A stretch of DNA of 64,000 nucleotides, taken from assembly GCF_000814005.1 (NCBI RefSeq), contig NZ_JWLK01000001.1, positions 186,001-250,000 on the forward strand, written 5' to 3'. Shown here in pieces: positions 40,910 to 50,387 of this stretch. How positions within the stretch are numbered: the stretch's first letter is position 1; every line of letters begins with the position of its first letter. The notes beneath the pieces are model-generated. The model made no database searches. It had not been told where the DNA came from and saw nothing but the letters and a program-made list of their open reading frames with translations. The translations under genes were made by a program, and so were the position numbers. The DNA is from Ruegeria sp. ANG-S4 (GTDB taxonomy: Bacteria; Pseudomonadota; Alphaproteobacteria; Rhodobacterales; Rhodobacteraceae).

Positions 40910-41872
40910 TTGGCTTGTCTGAAGATTTTTCTATGTATTCTATTTTTTGTTTCGCTGCCCGCCACGGTGTCAGCTTCAATCGGGAAAGTGCTGAGCGTCA
41001 AACCCGGGGCCGAGGTTGTCCGCGCCGGTCAGACATTGACCCTGCGCAAGGGCATGGATGTGGCGTCCGGCGATATGATCACGACGAACCGCTCGGGTGT
41101 TGTGCAATTGGTCTTCAATGATGAGACGAAGATTGCTGTGGGCCCCAATGCTAAGATGGTGCTGGATGTCTCGATGCTGCGCGGGAACCGAAAGGCCAAG
41201 AGCTTTGCGGTTCAGGCCTTGGGCGGCAGTTTTCGCTTTATCTCCGGCAACAGCAAAAAGCGCGCCTATTCGATAAAGACACCGACGGCAACGATGGCCG
41301 TGCGGGGCACAACCTTTGATATCTGGGTGCCGTCAGGCGAACAAAGCGCGATGTTGGTTCTGGAAGGCGCAGTGCAGATGTGCAGCCTGAGCGGTGGTTG
41401 CCGGCGCGGGGATTACCAATGCAGCATGTTCGCCACCAGTCCCGGCGGTGGAGTCGGTCAGCCTGCCGATGTGGCGCAATACGATAAGGCTGTGACAACC
41501 GGGTTCCCGTTTCTGCAAGCGCAGCAGCGTCTTTTGCCGCCGTTCCAGGTGAACATTGGCGGGTGTTCTGGCGCCGAGGCGTTGTCCCCGCGTGTGCGAG
41601 TGGACACCAGCGAGCCGCAACGGCGTCCGGAAAGGGAGGCCGCCGAACCAGAGCGATCCTCAGCCTCCCGATCGGCCAGCCGTTCGGCCCCGTCGCGATC
41701 CGATCCGCCAGCCGCGCGGGCCGAGGCCCGTGCCGGTCGTTCGACCAGTGCAAGTGCCACAGCCGGAAGCGTCAACGTATCAATCGATCTGTCGGATGAT
41801 GGTCCGGGCGGGTCGGGCACATCTGCCAGCGCAACCGCAGGCGGCATAACAGCGGAAGCCGAGACGAGATAG
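40910..41872 (+). CDS. Exported FecR-domain protein
   Basis: About 320 residues from the TTG at 40910, preceded by AAGGGGA; the longer GTG frame from 40859 would push the signal peptide inward. A signal peptide (CLKIFLCILFFVSLPATVSA) is followed by a FecR domain at about 25-150: KVLSVKPGAEVVRAGQTLTL, GDMITTNRSGVVQLVFNDET, KTPTATMAVRGTTFDIWV. A Cys-rich segment follows (about 165-210), then a low-complexity tail rich in Ser/Ala/Arg (about 235-320). It lies 45 bp upstream of a CHASE2 cyclase, a common pairing, and probably senses or tethers something in the periplasm. Confidence 0.8.
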   Translation: MACLKIFLCILFFVSLPATVSASIGKVLSVKPGAEVVRAGQTLTLRKGMDVASGDMITTNRSGVVQLVFNDETKIAVGPNAKMVLDVSMLRGNRKAKSFAVQALGGSFRFISGNSKKRAYSIKTPTATMAVRGTTFDIWVPSGEQSAMLVLEGAVQMCSLSGGCRRGDYQCSMFATSPGGGVGQPADVAQYDKAVTTGFPFLQAQQRLLPPFQVNIGGCSGAEALSPRVRVDTSEPQRRPEREAAEPERSSASRSASRSAPSRSDPPAARAEARAGRSTSASATAGSVNVSIDLSDDGPGGSGTSASATAGGITAEAETR

Positions 41873-41917
41873 TCGTGATGCGACCCGTCTTGTCCCCTCG
41901 GCCTGCGGGAGGTTGGC

Positions 41918-44167
41918 GTGGCAGGTAACACCAAAGCAAGGGTTGCGCGGCGGCTGGGCTTTCGGTTGGTCGGGCTGGGGTTGATCCTGTTTGGGTGTTT
42001 CATTCGCGTTCTGGATCCCTATCCGGTGCAAATGTCCCGGTTCATATACTTCGATGTCCTGCAGCGGATTTCACCACGGGCTTATGACCCCGATCTTCCG
42101 GTTCGTGTTGTTGATATCGACGAGAAGTCCCTTACGACCTGGGGCCAGTGGCCCTGGCCGCGCACGCAACTGGCGGATATGGTCGGCCGACTGGGTGAGT
42201 ATGGGGCAGCCGCGATTGCGTTCGACATGCTCTTTGCCGAGCCAGACCGCTATAGCGTGTCTCGTCTGATGCAGGACCCGGCCTTGACGGGGCTATTGCA
42301 AGCTGATCCGTCCGCCAAAACCCTGGACAACGACGTTGCATTTGGCGCCGAAATTTCCAACTGGCCCGTTGTTTTGGGCGTTGCCGCCAGGTCGACCGAC
42401 AGTGGCACCATTGTCACCCCCAAGGCAGGGTTGGTCGAGATCGGGGATCAACCCGCCGCCGGTTTGGTCTCGGTTCCGCACTGGACACCACTTGCGCCGC
42501 CCTTGGGTGAGGACGCGATCGGAATCGGCGGCGTGAATGTCTCGCCCCTGGACGGTTCGGGCGTGGTGCGCCGTGTACCGTTGCTGTGGTCCGGCCCCGG
42601 TGGCGTAATGCCGGGCTTGGGTATCGAAGCGCTGCGGGTTGCCATGGGCGAGCCGGTTTACTTTGCTGAAGGATCACAGGACGAAGCTGGCATCATGTTG
42701 GCCGTCGGGGTCGGTGATTTCCTGCTGCCGACGACGGAAAACGGCGAAGTCTGGGTGCGGTATCGACGGGACCATCCCGGTCTTTACATTTCTGCCGATG
42801 ATATAATGCAACATGACGATGACCCGGGTCTGCGGTCCGAGATCGAGGGACGCATCATATTGGTCGGAACTTCGGCGGCGGGCCTTTTCGATATGCAGGA
42901 AACTACGCTGGGCGAGGCTGTTCCCGGTGTGTCGATCCACGCCCAGATTATTGAACAGATCATCCTTGGCGATACGCTGAGCAGGTCAGACGTCACCGCC
43001 GCGCTTGAACTGCTTGCCTTCGTCATTCTGGGTATGGTGGTGACATTCGTAATGTCCCGCGTAGGCGCGGTCGCATCTTTTGTTGCAGGTGGTGTCGCGG
43101 CTGCCGCTGTGATGGGGATCAGTTGGCTGGCCTTTCAGAACCACGCGGTGTTGTTTGACGCGACCTTCCCCCTGGCAGGCGGGATGGCCAATTTCGGGCT
43201 TTTGGCAGGATACCTGTTCGTTTCGACCGAGCGTGAGAAACGTGTCATTCGCAGGACATTTTCGCACTATGTCGCGCCCGAGATTCTGGACGAGATGGAA
43301 GCCAGCGGCCATCAGTTGCAATTGGGAGGCGAGACCCAGGACATCACGGTCATGTTCTCGGACATCCGCGACTTTACTCCATTATCCGAGTCCGTCTCTG
43401 CAACCGATCTTGTTACACTATTGAACGCTCTGTTTTCGGAACTCGGCGATCAAATCCTGTTCGAGCATGGCACGATCGATAAATTCATCGGGGATGCCGT
43501 CATGGCATTCTGGAATGCGCCAGTGCCGGTTCGGGATCATCCGGTTCGGGCGGCGCAGGCGGCGCTGAAAATGCGCAAGGCTCTGGCCACGTTCAACGCC
43601 TCGCCCATCATGCACGGGCGACCCCAGATTGCCTTGGCCACGGGGTGCGCCTCTGGTGTGGCCTGTGTGGGTAACATTGGATCGCGCAGCCGGTTCAACT
43701 ATACGGTCATTGGCGATGTCGTGAATGTTGCCGCGAGGCTGGAGCAGAATTGTCGACATGTGGATTATGACATTTTGATTTCGAACTCGGTTTATGGGGA
43801 AATTGGACAGAAACTCGCCCTGCTGGAAGCCGGGTTTGTCGACTTGAAGGGAAAGTCCAAACCGGAACCTGTGTTCGTGCTGGTCGGAGACCGCGACATG
43901 GCAGAATCCAGCGGATTCAAAAAACTGCGGAAAACACACCAATCCCTGTTACTGGCAATCCAAAAACGTGGAACGCGTGCGGAGGTGTATGGCCTGTGCC
44001 AAGAATGCCTGACCCTGGCGAGCGACATTGAGCCGGGCCTTGAAAGGTTCTATCGGGCGATTCCGGGCAGAGTGGCAGATTTCCGTGCGGAAACTCGGTC
44101 GGGTGCGGCCATATTCAGTCATCACAGCGCAGACGATAGCGGCGCAAGGGTGCAAACAGGAAGCTGA
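41918..44167 (+). CDS. CHASE2-domain class III adenylate cyclase
   Basis: 749 residues with a GTG start (SD GGGAGG). Membrane segment 1 (about 10-32) leads to a large periplasmic CHASE2 domain (about 40-350: RISPRAYDPDLPVRVVDIDE, GQWPWPRTQLADMVGRLGE, IAFDMLFAEPD). Three membrane segments follow (about 360-440), then a cytosolic cyclase domain (about 465-640) with both metal Asp (MFSDIRDFTPLSE; KFIGDAVMAFWNAP), the ATP-selecting Lys and the catalytic Asn/Arg (GDVVNVAARLEQ). A C-terminal ~100 residues are unassigned. It makes cAMP in response to a periplasmic signal, perhaps through the FecR partner. Confidence 0.9.
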   Translation: MAGNTKARVARRLGFRLVGLGLILFGCFIRVLDPYPVQMSRFIYFDVLQRISPRAYDPDLPVRVVDIDEKSLTTWGQWPWPRTQLADMVGRLGEYGAAAIAFDMLFAEPDRYSVSRLMQDPALTGLLQADPSAKTLDNDVAFGAEISNWPVVLGVAARSTDSGTIVTPKAGLVEIGDQPAAGLVSVPHWTPLAPPLGEDAIGIGGVNVSPLDGSGVVRRVPLLWSGPGGVMPGLGIEALRVAMGEPVYFAEGSQDEAGIMLAVGVGDFLLPTTENGEVWVRYRRDHPGLYISADDIMQHDDDPGLRSEIEGRIILVGTSAAGLFDMQETTLGEAVPGVSIHAQIIEQIILGDTLSRSDVTAALELLAFVILGMVVTFVMSRVGAVASFVAGGVAAAAVMGISWLAFQNHAVLFDATFPLAGGMANFGLLAGYLFVSTEREKRVIRRTFSHYVAPEILDEMEASGHQLQLGGETQDITVMFSDIRDFTPLSESVSATDLVTLLNALFSELGDQILFEHGTIDKFIGDAVMAFWNAPVPVRDHPVRAAQAALKMRKALATFNASPIMHGRPQIALATGCASGVACVGNIGSRSRFNYTVIGDVVNVAARLEQNCRHVDYDILISNSVYGEIGQKLALLEAGFVDLKGKSKPEPVFVLVGDRDMAESSGFKKLRKTHQSLLLAIQKRGTRAEVYGLCQECLTLASDIEPGLERFYRAIPGRVADFRAETRSGAAIFSHHSADDSGARVQTGS

Positions 44168-44185
44168 TATCCAAAACAAAACGGA

Positions 44186-44207
44186 CCGTTGCGTTTTCAC
44201 GCAACGG
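44186..44207. terminator. Hairpin between convergent cyclase and hemC genes
   Basis: CCGTTGCGT (44186-44194), loop TTTC, ACGCAACGG (44199-44207), a perfect 9-bp stem just after the cyclase stop. On the minus strand it is followed by TCCGTTTTGTTTT, so it may end hemC transcription; on the plus strand no T-tract follows. Confidence 0.55.
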
Positions 44208-44381
44208 CCCGCCGTGTTCGGTCAGATGGATCGGTCTCGCCCCCTCGAATACTATCTAAAACAAAACCGGTTAAAACTTTCGATATATTCGAGACTGATC
44301 TAACATCCGAACCGGAACACCCTCATACTGTAGCATCGCGAAAACGAGTTCAGTGAAGAAGTTCACATTAAGGTAAAAATT

Positions 44382-45341
44382 TTAGCTTCTCCATTCAAAA
44401 AAACCGTAACCCGCTTGTTTCAATAGGGAATTTGCCAGCTCACGACCCATATCGATTCCGTCTTCTGCCGCGGCTTCGATAGATTCTGAAATGGCCTCGG
44501 ACCCGTCCGGGCGCAAAACCTGACCCCGCAAGCGCAGGCCGCCGTCTCGGAATTCGGCCAATCCAGCGATGGGAGTTTCGCAAGATCCATCCAACCCAGC
44601 CAGCAAGCTGCGCTCGGCAGCAAGGCGCTGGGCCGTCTGGGTACAGTGAATCGCCTCGAGCAAGCCTGCGGCGCGGATGTCTTCTGCGCGCCGTTCAATC
44701 CCGATGGTCCCTTGCGCGATTGCCGGCAACATGGCGTCAGGTGAAATCGCCGTCGCCGGGACATCGTGCATTTCCAGTCGGCGCAGACCGGCCATTGCAA
44801 GAAATGTACAGTCTGCAACCCCGTTGGCCAGTTTTTTCAGCCGGGTTTGAACGTTACCCCGAAACTCGACAACGTTCAGATCCGGGCGGCGGTTCAGCAA
44901 TTGGGCGCGTCGTCGAAGCGACGAGGTGCCAACCACTGCTCCCTCGGGCAGATCGTCCAGCGTGCTCAGTTGCGGTGAAATGAAGGCGTCGCGCACGTCT
45001 TCGCGCGGCAGAAAAGCATCCAGCACAAGGCCATGCGGTTGCTCGACCGGCATGTCTTTGGTCGAATGCACCGCGATGTCGATTTCGCCGCGCAGCATCG
45101 CTTCTTCAATTTCTTTTGTGAAAAGACCTTTGTTGCCGATTTCCTTCAGCGGTCGGTCCGCATCGATCAGAGTGCGGTTGTCACCCGTGGTTTTGATCAC
45201 CACGATTTCGAAAGCATTCTCGGGCAAGTCGAAAGCCGCGCCCAATCGTTGCCGGGTTTCATGCGCCTGGGCCAGCGCCAGCGGCGAACCACGCGTTCCG
45301 ATCTTCAAGGGTGCGGCGGGAGTGGGAAGGGTCAGGGTCAT
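44382..45341 (-). CDS. hemC: Hydroxymethylbilane synthase
   Basis: 319 residues from the ATG at 45341, placing IGTRGSPLALAQAHETR at residues 14-30 as usual. KTTGDNRTLID, GLFTKEIEEAML and VHSTKDMPVE are the conserved active-site stretches, and Cys254 in LDGSCETPIAG anchors the dipyrromethane cofactor. The enzyme joins four porphobilinogens in tetrapyrrole synthesis. It is divergent from hemE over a ~106-bp gap, which is common in Rhodobacterales and allows joint control. Confidence 0.96.
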   Translation of the reverse strand: MTLTLPTPAAPLKIGTRGSPLALAQAHETRQRLGAAFDLPENAFEIVVIKTTGDNRTLIDADRPLKEIGNKGLFTKEIEEAMLRGEIDIAVHSTKDMPVEQPHGLVLDAFLPREDVRDAFISPQLSTLDDLPEGAVVGTSSLRRRAQLLNRRPDLNVVEFRGNVQTRLKKLANGVADCTFLAMAGLRRLEMHDVPATAISPDAMLPAIAQGTIGIERRAEDIRAAGLLEAIHCTQTAQRLAAERSLLAGLDGSCETPIAGLAEFRDGGLRLRGQVLRPDGSEAISESIEAAAEDGIDMGRELANSLLKQAGYGFFEWRS

Positions 45342-45447
45342 GTCTTCTGCTTTAGTCGCGGCACATTGCCCTGACAATGGGTGGAGCGCTTGACAAATTG
45401 CCGCTCAGGGCCGACCCGTTGCGTCGTGTTTTGAAAAGAGGGCGGGA

Positions 45448-46482
45448 ATGGCCGACAAAAAAAAGCTGCTGCGGGCGCTGGCAGGTGAAGTTCAGGACGT
45501 TCCTCCGATCTGGATGATGCGGCAGGCCGGGCGGTATTTGCCGGAATACCGCGCCACACGGGCACAGGCCGGGGATTTCCTGTCGTTGTGCTACAACCCC
45601 GAGCTTGCCGCCGAGGTCACGCTGCAACCCATTCGCCGTTATGGATTTGATGCGGCGATCCTGTTTGCTGACATTCTGTTGGTTCCGCAGGCGCTGGGCG
45701 CCGATCTGTGGTTCGTCACCGGCGAAGGGCCCCGGTTGTCGACCATCACGCAGAAATCGGATTTCGATGTCTTGAAACCCGTCGACGCGATCCACGAAAC
45801 GCTTTCACCGGTCTATGAAACCGTGCGTATCCTGTCGCGCACATTGCCGTCCGAGACCACGCTGATCGGGTTTGCCGGTGCGCCGTGGACGGTTGCGACT
45901 TACATGATCGCGGGACGTGGCACACCGGATCAGGGTCCGGCCCATGCTTTGCGCGAGCAGGAGACAGCGTTGTTTGAGGCGCTGCTCGATCGGATTACAG
46001 AGGCCACGATCGAATACCTGTCTGCTCAGATCGAAGCGGGGGCAGAGGTGGTCAAGATTTTCGACAGTTGGGCCGGGTCGCTGAAAGGCGCGGCGTTCGA
46101 CAAATACGCGGTGGCGCCCTGTCGGACGATCACGCAGGCCATCAAAGATCGCCATCCTGGAATTCCAGTGATCGGCTTTCCCCGTGAGGCTGGCGAGGGC
46201 TATGTCGGGTTTGCCAAAGCGACCGGGGTGGATTGCGTGGCCCTCGACAACTCCGTTTCGCCCGATTGGGCGGCTGCGCATGTTCAGGCGGACGGCTGCG
46301 TTCAGGGCAATCTGGCGTCGTCCCATATGGTCACAGGGGGTCAGGCTTTGGTGGACGAGACCCGCTCGATTGTTCAGGCATTCTCGAACGGGCCGCACAT
46401 CTTTAACCTTGGACACGGGATCACACCCGATGCCGATCCGGAAAACGTTCAATTGATGATCGACACGGTGCGCGGCGGATAG
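45448..46482 (+). CDS. hemE: Uroporphyrinogen decarboxylase
   Basis: 344 residues. [17 protein letters not shown] at about 17-33 is the first signature (Arg residues bind the propionates), followed by [17 protein letters not shown] with the catalytic Asp, [15 protein letters not shown], and IFDSWAGSL and [15 protein letters not shown] in the second half. It converts uroporphyrinogen III to coproporphyrinogen III in the cytosol. A TTGACA at 45390 is a candidate -35. A stem-loop follows the stop. Confidence 0.97.
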   Translation: MADKKKLLRALAGEVQDVPPIWMMRQAGRYLPEYRATRAQAGDFLSLCYNPELAAEVTLQPIRRYGFDAAILFADILLVPQALGADLWFVTGEGPRLSTITQKSDFDVLKPVDAIHETLSPVYETVRILSRTLPSETTLIGFAGAPWTVATYMIAGRGTPDQGPAHALREQETALFEALLDRITEATIEYLSAQIEAGAEVVKIFDSWAGSLKGAAFDKYAVAPCRTITQAIKDRHPGIPVIGFPREAGEGYVGFAKATGVDCVALDNSVSPDWAAAHVQADGCVQGNLASSHMVTGGQALVDETRSIVQAFSNGPHIFNLGHGITPDADPENVQLMIDTVRGG

Positions 46483-46491
46483 GTAGCGAAC

Positions 46492-46525
46492 AAGGGGGCC
46501 AGCCCCCTTCTTGGCCTGCGGCCAA
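46492..46525 (+). terminator. Double stem-loop after hemE
   Basis: AAGGGGGC/GCCCCCTT (46492-46509) makes a strong first stem, directly followed by TTGGCC-tgc-GGCCAA (46511-46525). A further GGGATATTTTTGGCC stretch lies about 10 bp on. This run of stem-loops plus ATTTTTGGCC tail, as I recall, recurs after genes in many Rhodobacterales genomes. A terminator role is likely. Confidence 0.65.
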
Positions 46526-46657
46526 TTCAACCCCCGGGATATTTTTGGCCAGATGAAGGGGCGGATCGGGTGTTGATGATGGGCGCTTGTTTTCCCGAAA
46601 CGCGCAATGGTATGTGCGTAAAGGACCTGCCGGAACCAGGCGGGACGAGGGAACAGC

Positions 46658-47587
46658 ATGACGACCATTCTTTCCATCAAGGATCTGCGCAAGTCTTACG
46701 CAGGTGGGTTTGAGGCGCTGAAAGGCGTCTCGCTGGAGATCGAAGAAGGAGAGATCCTGGCGTTGCTGGGCCCCAATGGCGCAGGCAAGACCACTCTGAT
46801 CTCAACCGTGTGCGGGATCACAACGCCGACTTCGGGCACCGTCACGGTGGGCGGCTATGACATCCAGGCGGACTTTCGCGCGGCGCGCAAGATGATCGGA
46901 TTGGTGCCACAGGAAATCGCCCTTGAACCGTTTGAGAAGGTCTGGAACACGGTCAGGTTTTCGCGCGGCCTGTTCGGACATGGCCGCGACAATGCCCGGA
47001 TCGAAGAAATTTTGCGCAAGCTCTCGCTGTGGGACAAGCGCAAGAACGCAATCAAGGAGTTGTCCGGTGGCATGAAGCGCCGCGTTCTGATCGCCAAAGC
47101 ACTGGCGCACGAGCCCCGCATTCTGTTTCTGGATGAACCTACAGCGGGGGTGGATGTCGAACTGCGCAAGGACATGTGGCAGATCGTGGCTGAACTGAAA
47201 CAGGCCGGTGTCACCATCATTCTGACCACGCATTATATCGAAGAGGCCGAGGCCATTGCCGACCGCGTTGGCGTCATTGACAAAGGTGAACTGCTGTTGG
47301 TGCAAGAAAAGGACGCGCTGATGGCACAGATGGGCAAGAAGCAGATCGAGGTCATGCTGACCGAGCCCATTGCCGCCATTCCCGATGCCTTGTCTGACCA
47401 TGGCCTGACACTGAACGGTGCGGGCGATGTGCTTATCTACACCTACGATACAAATGCCGAGCGGACGGGGATCACCACGTTGCTGAACGATGTCGCCCAA
47501 ACTGGCTTGGTGTTGCGAGATGTTCAGACCCGTCAGTCGAGCCTTGAGGAAATCTTTGTCAATCTGGTGTCGGGAGAGCCCGCATGA
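46658..47587 (+). CDS. ABC-2 type transporter, ATP-binding protein
   Basis: 309 residues. Walker [10 protein letters not shown] (about 39-47), Q-loop [18 protein letters not shown], signature [16 protein letters not shown], and Walker [17 protein letters not shown] are all present, with the switch His in [11 protein letters not shown]. The C-terminal ~80 residues form the regulatory part usual in the CcmA/DrrA/NodI branch. It powers export of an unknown lipid, polysaccharide or drug by the permease encoded by the next gene, whose ATG overlaps its stop by 4 bp. SD GAGGGAAC. Confidence 0.92.
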   Translation: MTTILSIKDLRKSYAGGFEALKGVSLEIEEGEILALLGPNGAGKTTLISTVCGITTPTSGTVTVGGYDIQADFRAARKMIGLVPQEIALEPFEKVWNTVRFSRGLFGHGRDNARIEEILRKLSLWDKRKNAIKELSGGMKRRVLIAKALAHEPRILFLDEPTAGVDVELRKDMWQIVAELKQAGVTIILTTHYIEEAEAIADRVGVIDKGELLLVQEKDALMAQMGKKQIEVMLTEPIAAIPDALSDHGLTLNGAGDVLIYTYDTNAERTGITTLLNDVAQTGLVLRDVQTRQSSLEEIFVNLVSGEPA

Positions 47588-48345
47588 ACTGGACCGCAAT
47601 TGCAGCCATCTATCGCTTCGAAATGGCCCGGTTCTTTCGCACGCTGGCGCAGAGCTTCCTGTCGCCGGTCCTGTCGACCTCGCTGTATTTCGTGGTCTTC
47701 GGGACCGCAATCGGCAGCCGCATTCAAGAGGTCGAAGGGGTCTCGTACGGGGCATTTATCGTGCCGGGCCTGATCATGTTGTCGGTCGTGATGCTGGCGA
47801 TTTCCAATGCCTCATTCGGAATCTACTTTCCGAAATTTCTGGGTACGATTTATGAATTGCTGTCCGCCCCGGTCAATTTCATAGAGATCGTGGTCGGGTA
47901 TGTCGGCGCAGCAGCGACCAAATCATTGTTCGTAGGGTTGGTCATCCTGGCGACCGCCACATTCTTTGTGGACATAAGAATCGAGCACCCGCTGGCGATG
48001 GCGGCCTTTTTGATCCTGACCTGCCTCAGCTTTTCGCTGTTGGGGTTCATTATCGGCATATGGGCCAGCAACTTCGAGCAGATGTCCCTGGTGCCGCAAC
48101 TGATCGTGACGCCTTTGATCTTTCTTGGGGGAACCTTTTATTCGATCTCGATGCTGCCGCCCTTGTGGCAGACAATCACGCTGTTCAATCCGGTGGTTTA
48201 TCTGATCTCGGGCTTTCGTTGGTCTTTCTATGGACTGTCGGATGTGCCGATTGTGTTCAGCCTTTTGGCAATCCTCGCCTTCACTGGTGGGTGTTTGGCA
48301 ATCATTGGCTGGATATTCAAAACCGGTTGGCGCATCCGCAATTAG
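47584..48345 (+). CDS. ABC-2 type transporter permease
   Basis: 253 residues with six membrane segments and the ABC-2 phrase [21 protein letters not shown] near residues 22-42 and [21 protein letters not shown] at about 170-190, the family signature. It forms a homodimeric exporter with the preceding ATPase. The substrate is unknown; the housekeeping setting (between hemE and an S49 peptidase) suggests a conserved envelope role. Confidence 0.9.
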   Translation: MNWTAIAAIYRFEMARFFRTLAQSFLSPVLSTSLYFVVFGTAIGSRIQEVEGVSYGAFIVPGLIMLSVVMLAISNASFGIYFPKFLGTIYELLSAPVNFIEIVVGYVGAAATKSLFVGLVILATATFFVDIRIEHPLAMAAFLILTCLSFSLLGFIIGIWASNFEQMSLVPQLIVTPLIFLGGTFYSISMLPPLWQTITLFNPVVYLISGFRWSFYGLSDVPIVFSLLAILAFTGGCLAIIGWIFKTGWRIRN

Positions 48346-48449
48346 GGCGTTGCATTTTTGTCTGTCGCGTGTGCTATTTTGGTTGTCCCGACGCCTATGA
48401 TCCGAACGCTCTCTTGTTTCGGGGTGGGGCGCACTCTACATCGGCACCC

Positions 48450-49247
48450 ATGAAACTCAGCCTGCCGTTTGTCAAAAAGCCGCCGCTCGTGGCCATTGTC
48501 CGTCTGTCCGGTGCGATCGGCATGGCCGGTCGGGCCTCGTTGAACGACACGTCTTTGGCGCCTGTCTTGGAAAAAGCATTCCGAAAGGGAAAGCCTGCCG
48601 CAGTTGCGATCGAAGTGAATTCACCCGGTGGATCGCCAGTACAAAGTTCATTGATCGGGGCGCGGATCAGGCGGCTGGCGGACGAACTGGACATTCCCGT
48701 TTATGCCTTCGTCGAGGATGTGGCCGCTTCCGGTGGCTATTGGCTGGCGGCGGCAGCGGATGAAATCTGGGCGGATGACAGCTCGGTCCTTGGTTCCATC
48801 GGCGTTATTTCGTCTGGTTTTGGTGCCCATGTCCTTTTGGCGAGGCAAGGGGTCGAGCGGCGGGTGCACACCGCCGGGCAGTCCAAGTCGATGCTGGATC
48901 CGTTCGCACCGGAAAAGAAAGAGGATGTAGCGCGCCTGAAGGTCTTGCTGGACGATATCCACGCCAACTTCATCGACCATGTCAAATCCCGCCGCGCGGG
49001 CAAGCTGGACGAAAGCGCCGACTTGTTCAACGGAGAGGTCTGGCTTGCGCGCCGTGCGCAACAGCTTGGCCTGATTGACGGCGTCGCGCATCTGAAGCCC
49101 AAGATGCAGGAAAGGTTTGGCGACAAGGTCAGATTCCGCCGTTATGGTCTTCGCAAGGCAATCTGGTCGCGCTTTGGAACAGCAATTGTACAGGACACTG
49201 TCGCCGGTCTGGAGGAGCGGGCAGCTTTTGCGCGTTTCGGTTTGTGA
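48450..49247 (+). CDS. S49 family serine peptidase (SppA-like)
   Basis: 265 residues from the ATG at 48450; a longer frame exists but is antisense-like to the permease end. The catalytic region follows the SppA/S49 pattern: IVRLSGAIGMAG, AIEVNSPGGSPVQSSLIG (oxyanion turn), VAASGGYWLAAAADEIWAD with the nucleophile Ser, and SKSMLDPFAPEKKED supplying the Lys. No signal peptide or membrane anchor is obvious, so it is cytosolic or peripheral. S49 peptidases degrade signal peptides and damaged membrane proteins. The next small gene starts 1 bp after its stop. Confidence 0.85.
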   Translation: MKLSLPFVKKPPLVAIVRLSGAIGMAGRASLNDTSLAPVLEKAFRKGKPAAVAIEVNSPGGSPVQSSLIGARIRRLADELDIPVYAFVEDVAASGGYWLAAAADEIWADDSSVLGSIGVISSGFGAHVLLARQGVERRVHTAGQSKSMLDPFAPEKKEDVARLKVLLDDIHANFIDHVKSRRAGKLDESADLFNGEVWLARRAQQLGLIDGVAHLKPKMQERFGDKVRFRRYGLRKAIWSRFGTAIVQDTVAGLEERAAFARFGL

Positions 49248-49248
49248 C

Positions 49249-49419
49249 GTGATCATAAAGGTCGTTTTTCTGTTTCTGATTGGCATGGGTGTGCTGGCGA
49301 TGTTCGGCAAATTGCGTTTCCCCGGTCAGCGGCGCCTGAGTTCCGCCAAATGCCCGCGTTGTGGGCGGTTCCGGATCGGAAAAGGCCCTTGTCCCTGTGA
49401 AAAAGGAGGCCGCCGATGA
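49249..49419 (+). CDS. Small membrane protein with zinc ribbon
   Basis: 56 residues from a GTG one base after the S49 peptidase stop. An N-terminal membrane segment (VVFLFLIGMGVLAMFG) is followed by a basic linker and a four-Cys ribbon, CPRCGRFRIGKGPCPC, that would bind one zinc on the cytosolic side. The stop overlaps the ATG of the Ca/Na antiporter gene (ATGA), so it is translationally coupled. No known function; the tight placement between peptidase and antiporter suggests an operon. Confidence 0.65.
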   Translation: MIIKVVFLFLIGMGVLAMFGKLRFPGQRRLSSAKCPRCGRFRIGKGPCPCEKGGRR

Positions 49420-50366
49420 CGGCGTGGCTGCTTTCCGGCCTTGGCCTCGTGATCTTGTTGCTGGCAGGGGACGCGCTTGTTCGGGGCGCCGTAAACCTCA
49501 GCCTGCGATTGGGGGTTCCGGCACTGATCGTCAGCCTGACGATTGTGGCGTTTGGCACCTCGGCACCGGAACTGCTTATCGCCATCAGTGCGATCAAAGA
49601 GAATGCCCCGGGCATCGCGCTGGGTAATGTTGTCGGTTCGAATACGGCCAATATCCTTCTTGTTCTGGGCCTGCCCGCGCTTTTGGCGACGTTGCACACA
49701 AGCGAATGCGACAGTCGCAAGAACTATGTGTTCATGCTGATCGCGTCGGTCCTGTTCATTGCGCTCGCCTTTTTTGGCGTTTTCAACCTGATCAGCGGCG
49801 CGGTGCTGCTGACGGCGTTGGCACTGGTGCTGTGGAACGCCTTTCGCGAGGCGAAAGCGCACCGCAAAGCCTGTGCAGATGATGATGAATTGGAAGGCCT
49901 CGAAGAGGTCGATCCGGACATGCCGTACTGGAAGCTGTCGATCTACCTGATCCTGGGCCTGATCGGCCTGCCGATGGGCGCGCATTTGCTGGTCGATAAT
50001 GCCACGGTTATTGCCAAATACTACGGCGTCAGCGAAACGGTGATCGGATTGACGCTGGTTGCGGTCGGCACCTCGTTGCCCGAGTTGGCCACCACCGTGA
50101 TGGCTGCATTGCGCAGGCAAGCCGACGTCGCGTTGGGTAACGTGATCGGTTCGAACATGTTCAACCTTTTGGCCATTATCGGCATCGCGACACTGTTTGG
50201 CCGTATCCCTGTGGATCCTGAGTTCCTGTATTTCGACCTGTGGGTCATGTTGGGCGCGTCGCTTTTGCTGGTGCCGTTTGTTTTCTTCAAACAAGACATC
50301 ACACGAATTTGGGGAATGGTATTGACCCTGCTTTATGTGGTCTACGTTGCTATCCTGCTGGCTTAA
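49416..50366 (+). CDS. Calcium/sodium antiporter (CaCA family)
   Basis: 316 residues and about ten membrane segments in two homologous halves. The alpha-1 repeat reads AFGTSAPELLIAISA...GNVVGSNTANILLVLG and alpha-2 AVGTSLPELATTVMA...GNVIGSNMFNLLAIIG, the ion-binding signature of YrbG-type exchangers. An acidic loop (DDDELEGLEEVDPD) separates the halves. It exports Ca2+ in exchange for Na+ or H+. Confidence 0.94.
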   Translation: MTAWLLSGLGLVILLLAGDALVRGAVNLSLRLGVPALIVSLTIVAFGTSAPELLIAISAIKENAPGIALGNVVGSNTANILLVLGLPALLATLHTSECDSRKNYVFMLIASVLFIALAFFGVFNLISGAVLLTALALVLWNAFREAKAHRKACADDDELEGLEEVDPDMPYWKLSIYLILGLIGLPMGAHLLVDNATVIAKYYGVSETVIGLTLVAVGTSLPELATTVMAALRRQADVALGNVIGSNMFNLLAIIGIATLFGRIPVDPEFLYFDLWVMLGASLLLVPFVFFKQDITRIWGMVLTLLYVVYVAILLA

Positions 50367-50387
50367 TTTAACAGAACGGGGGCCCCA

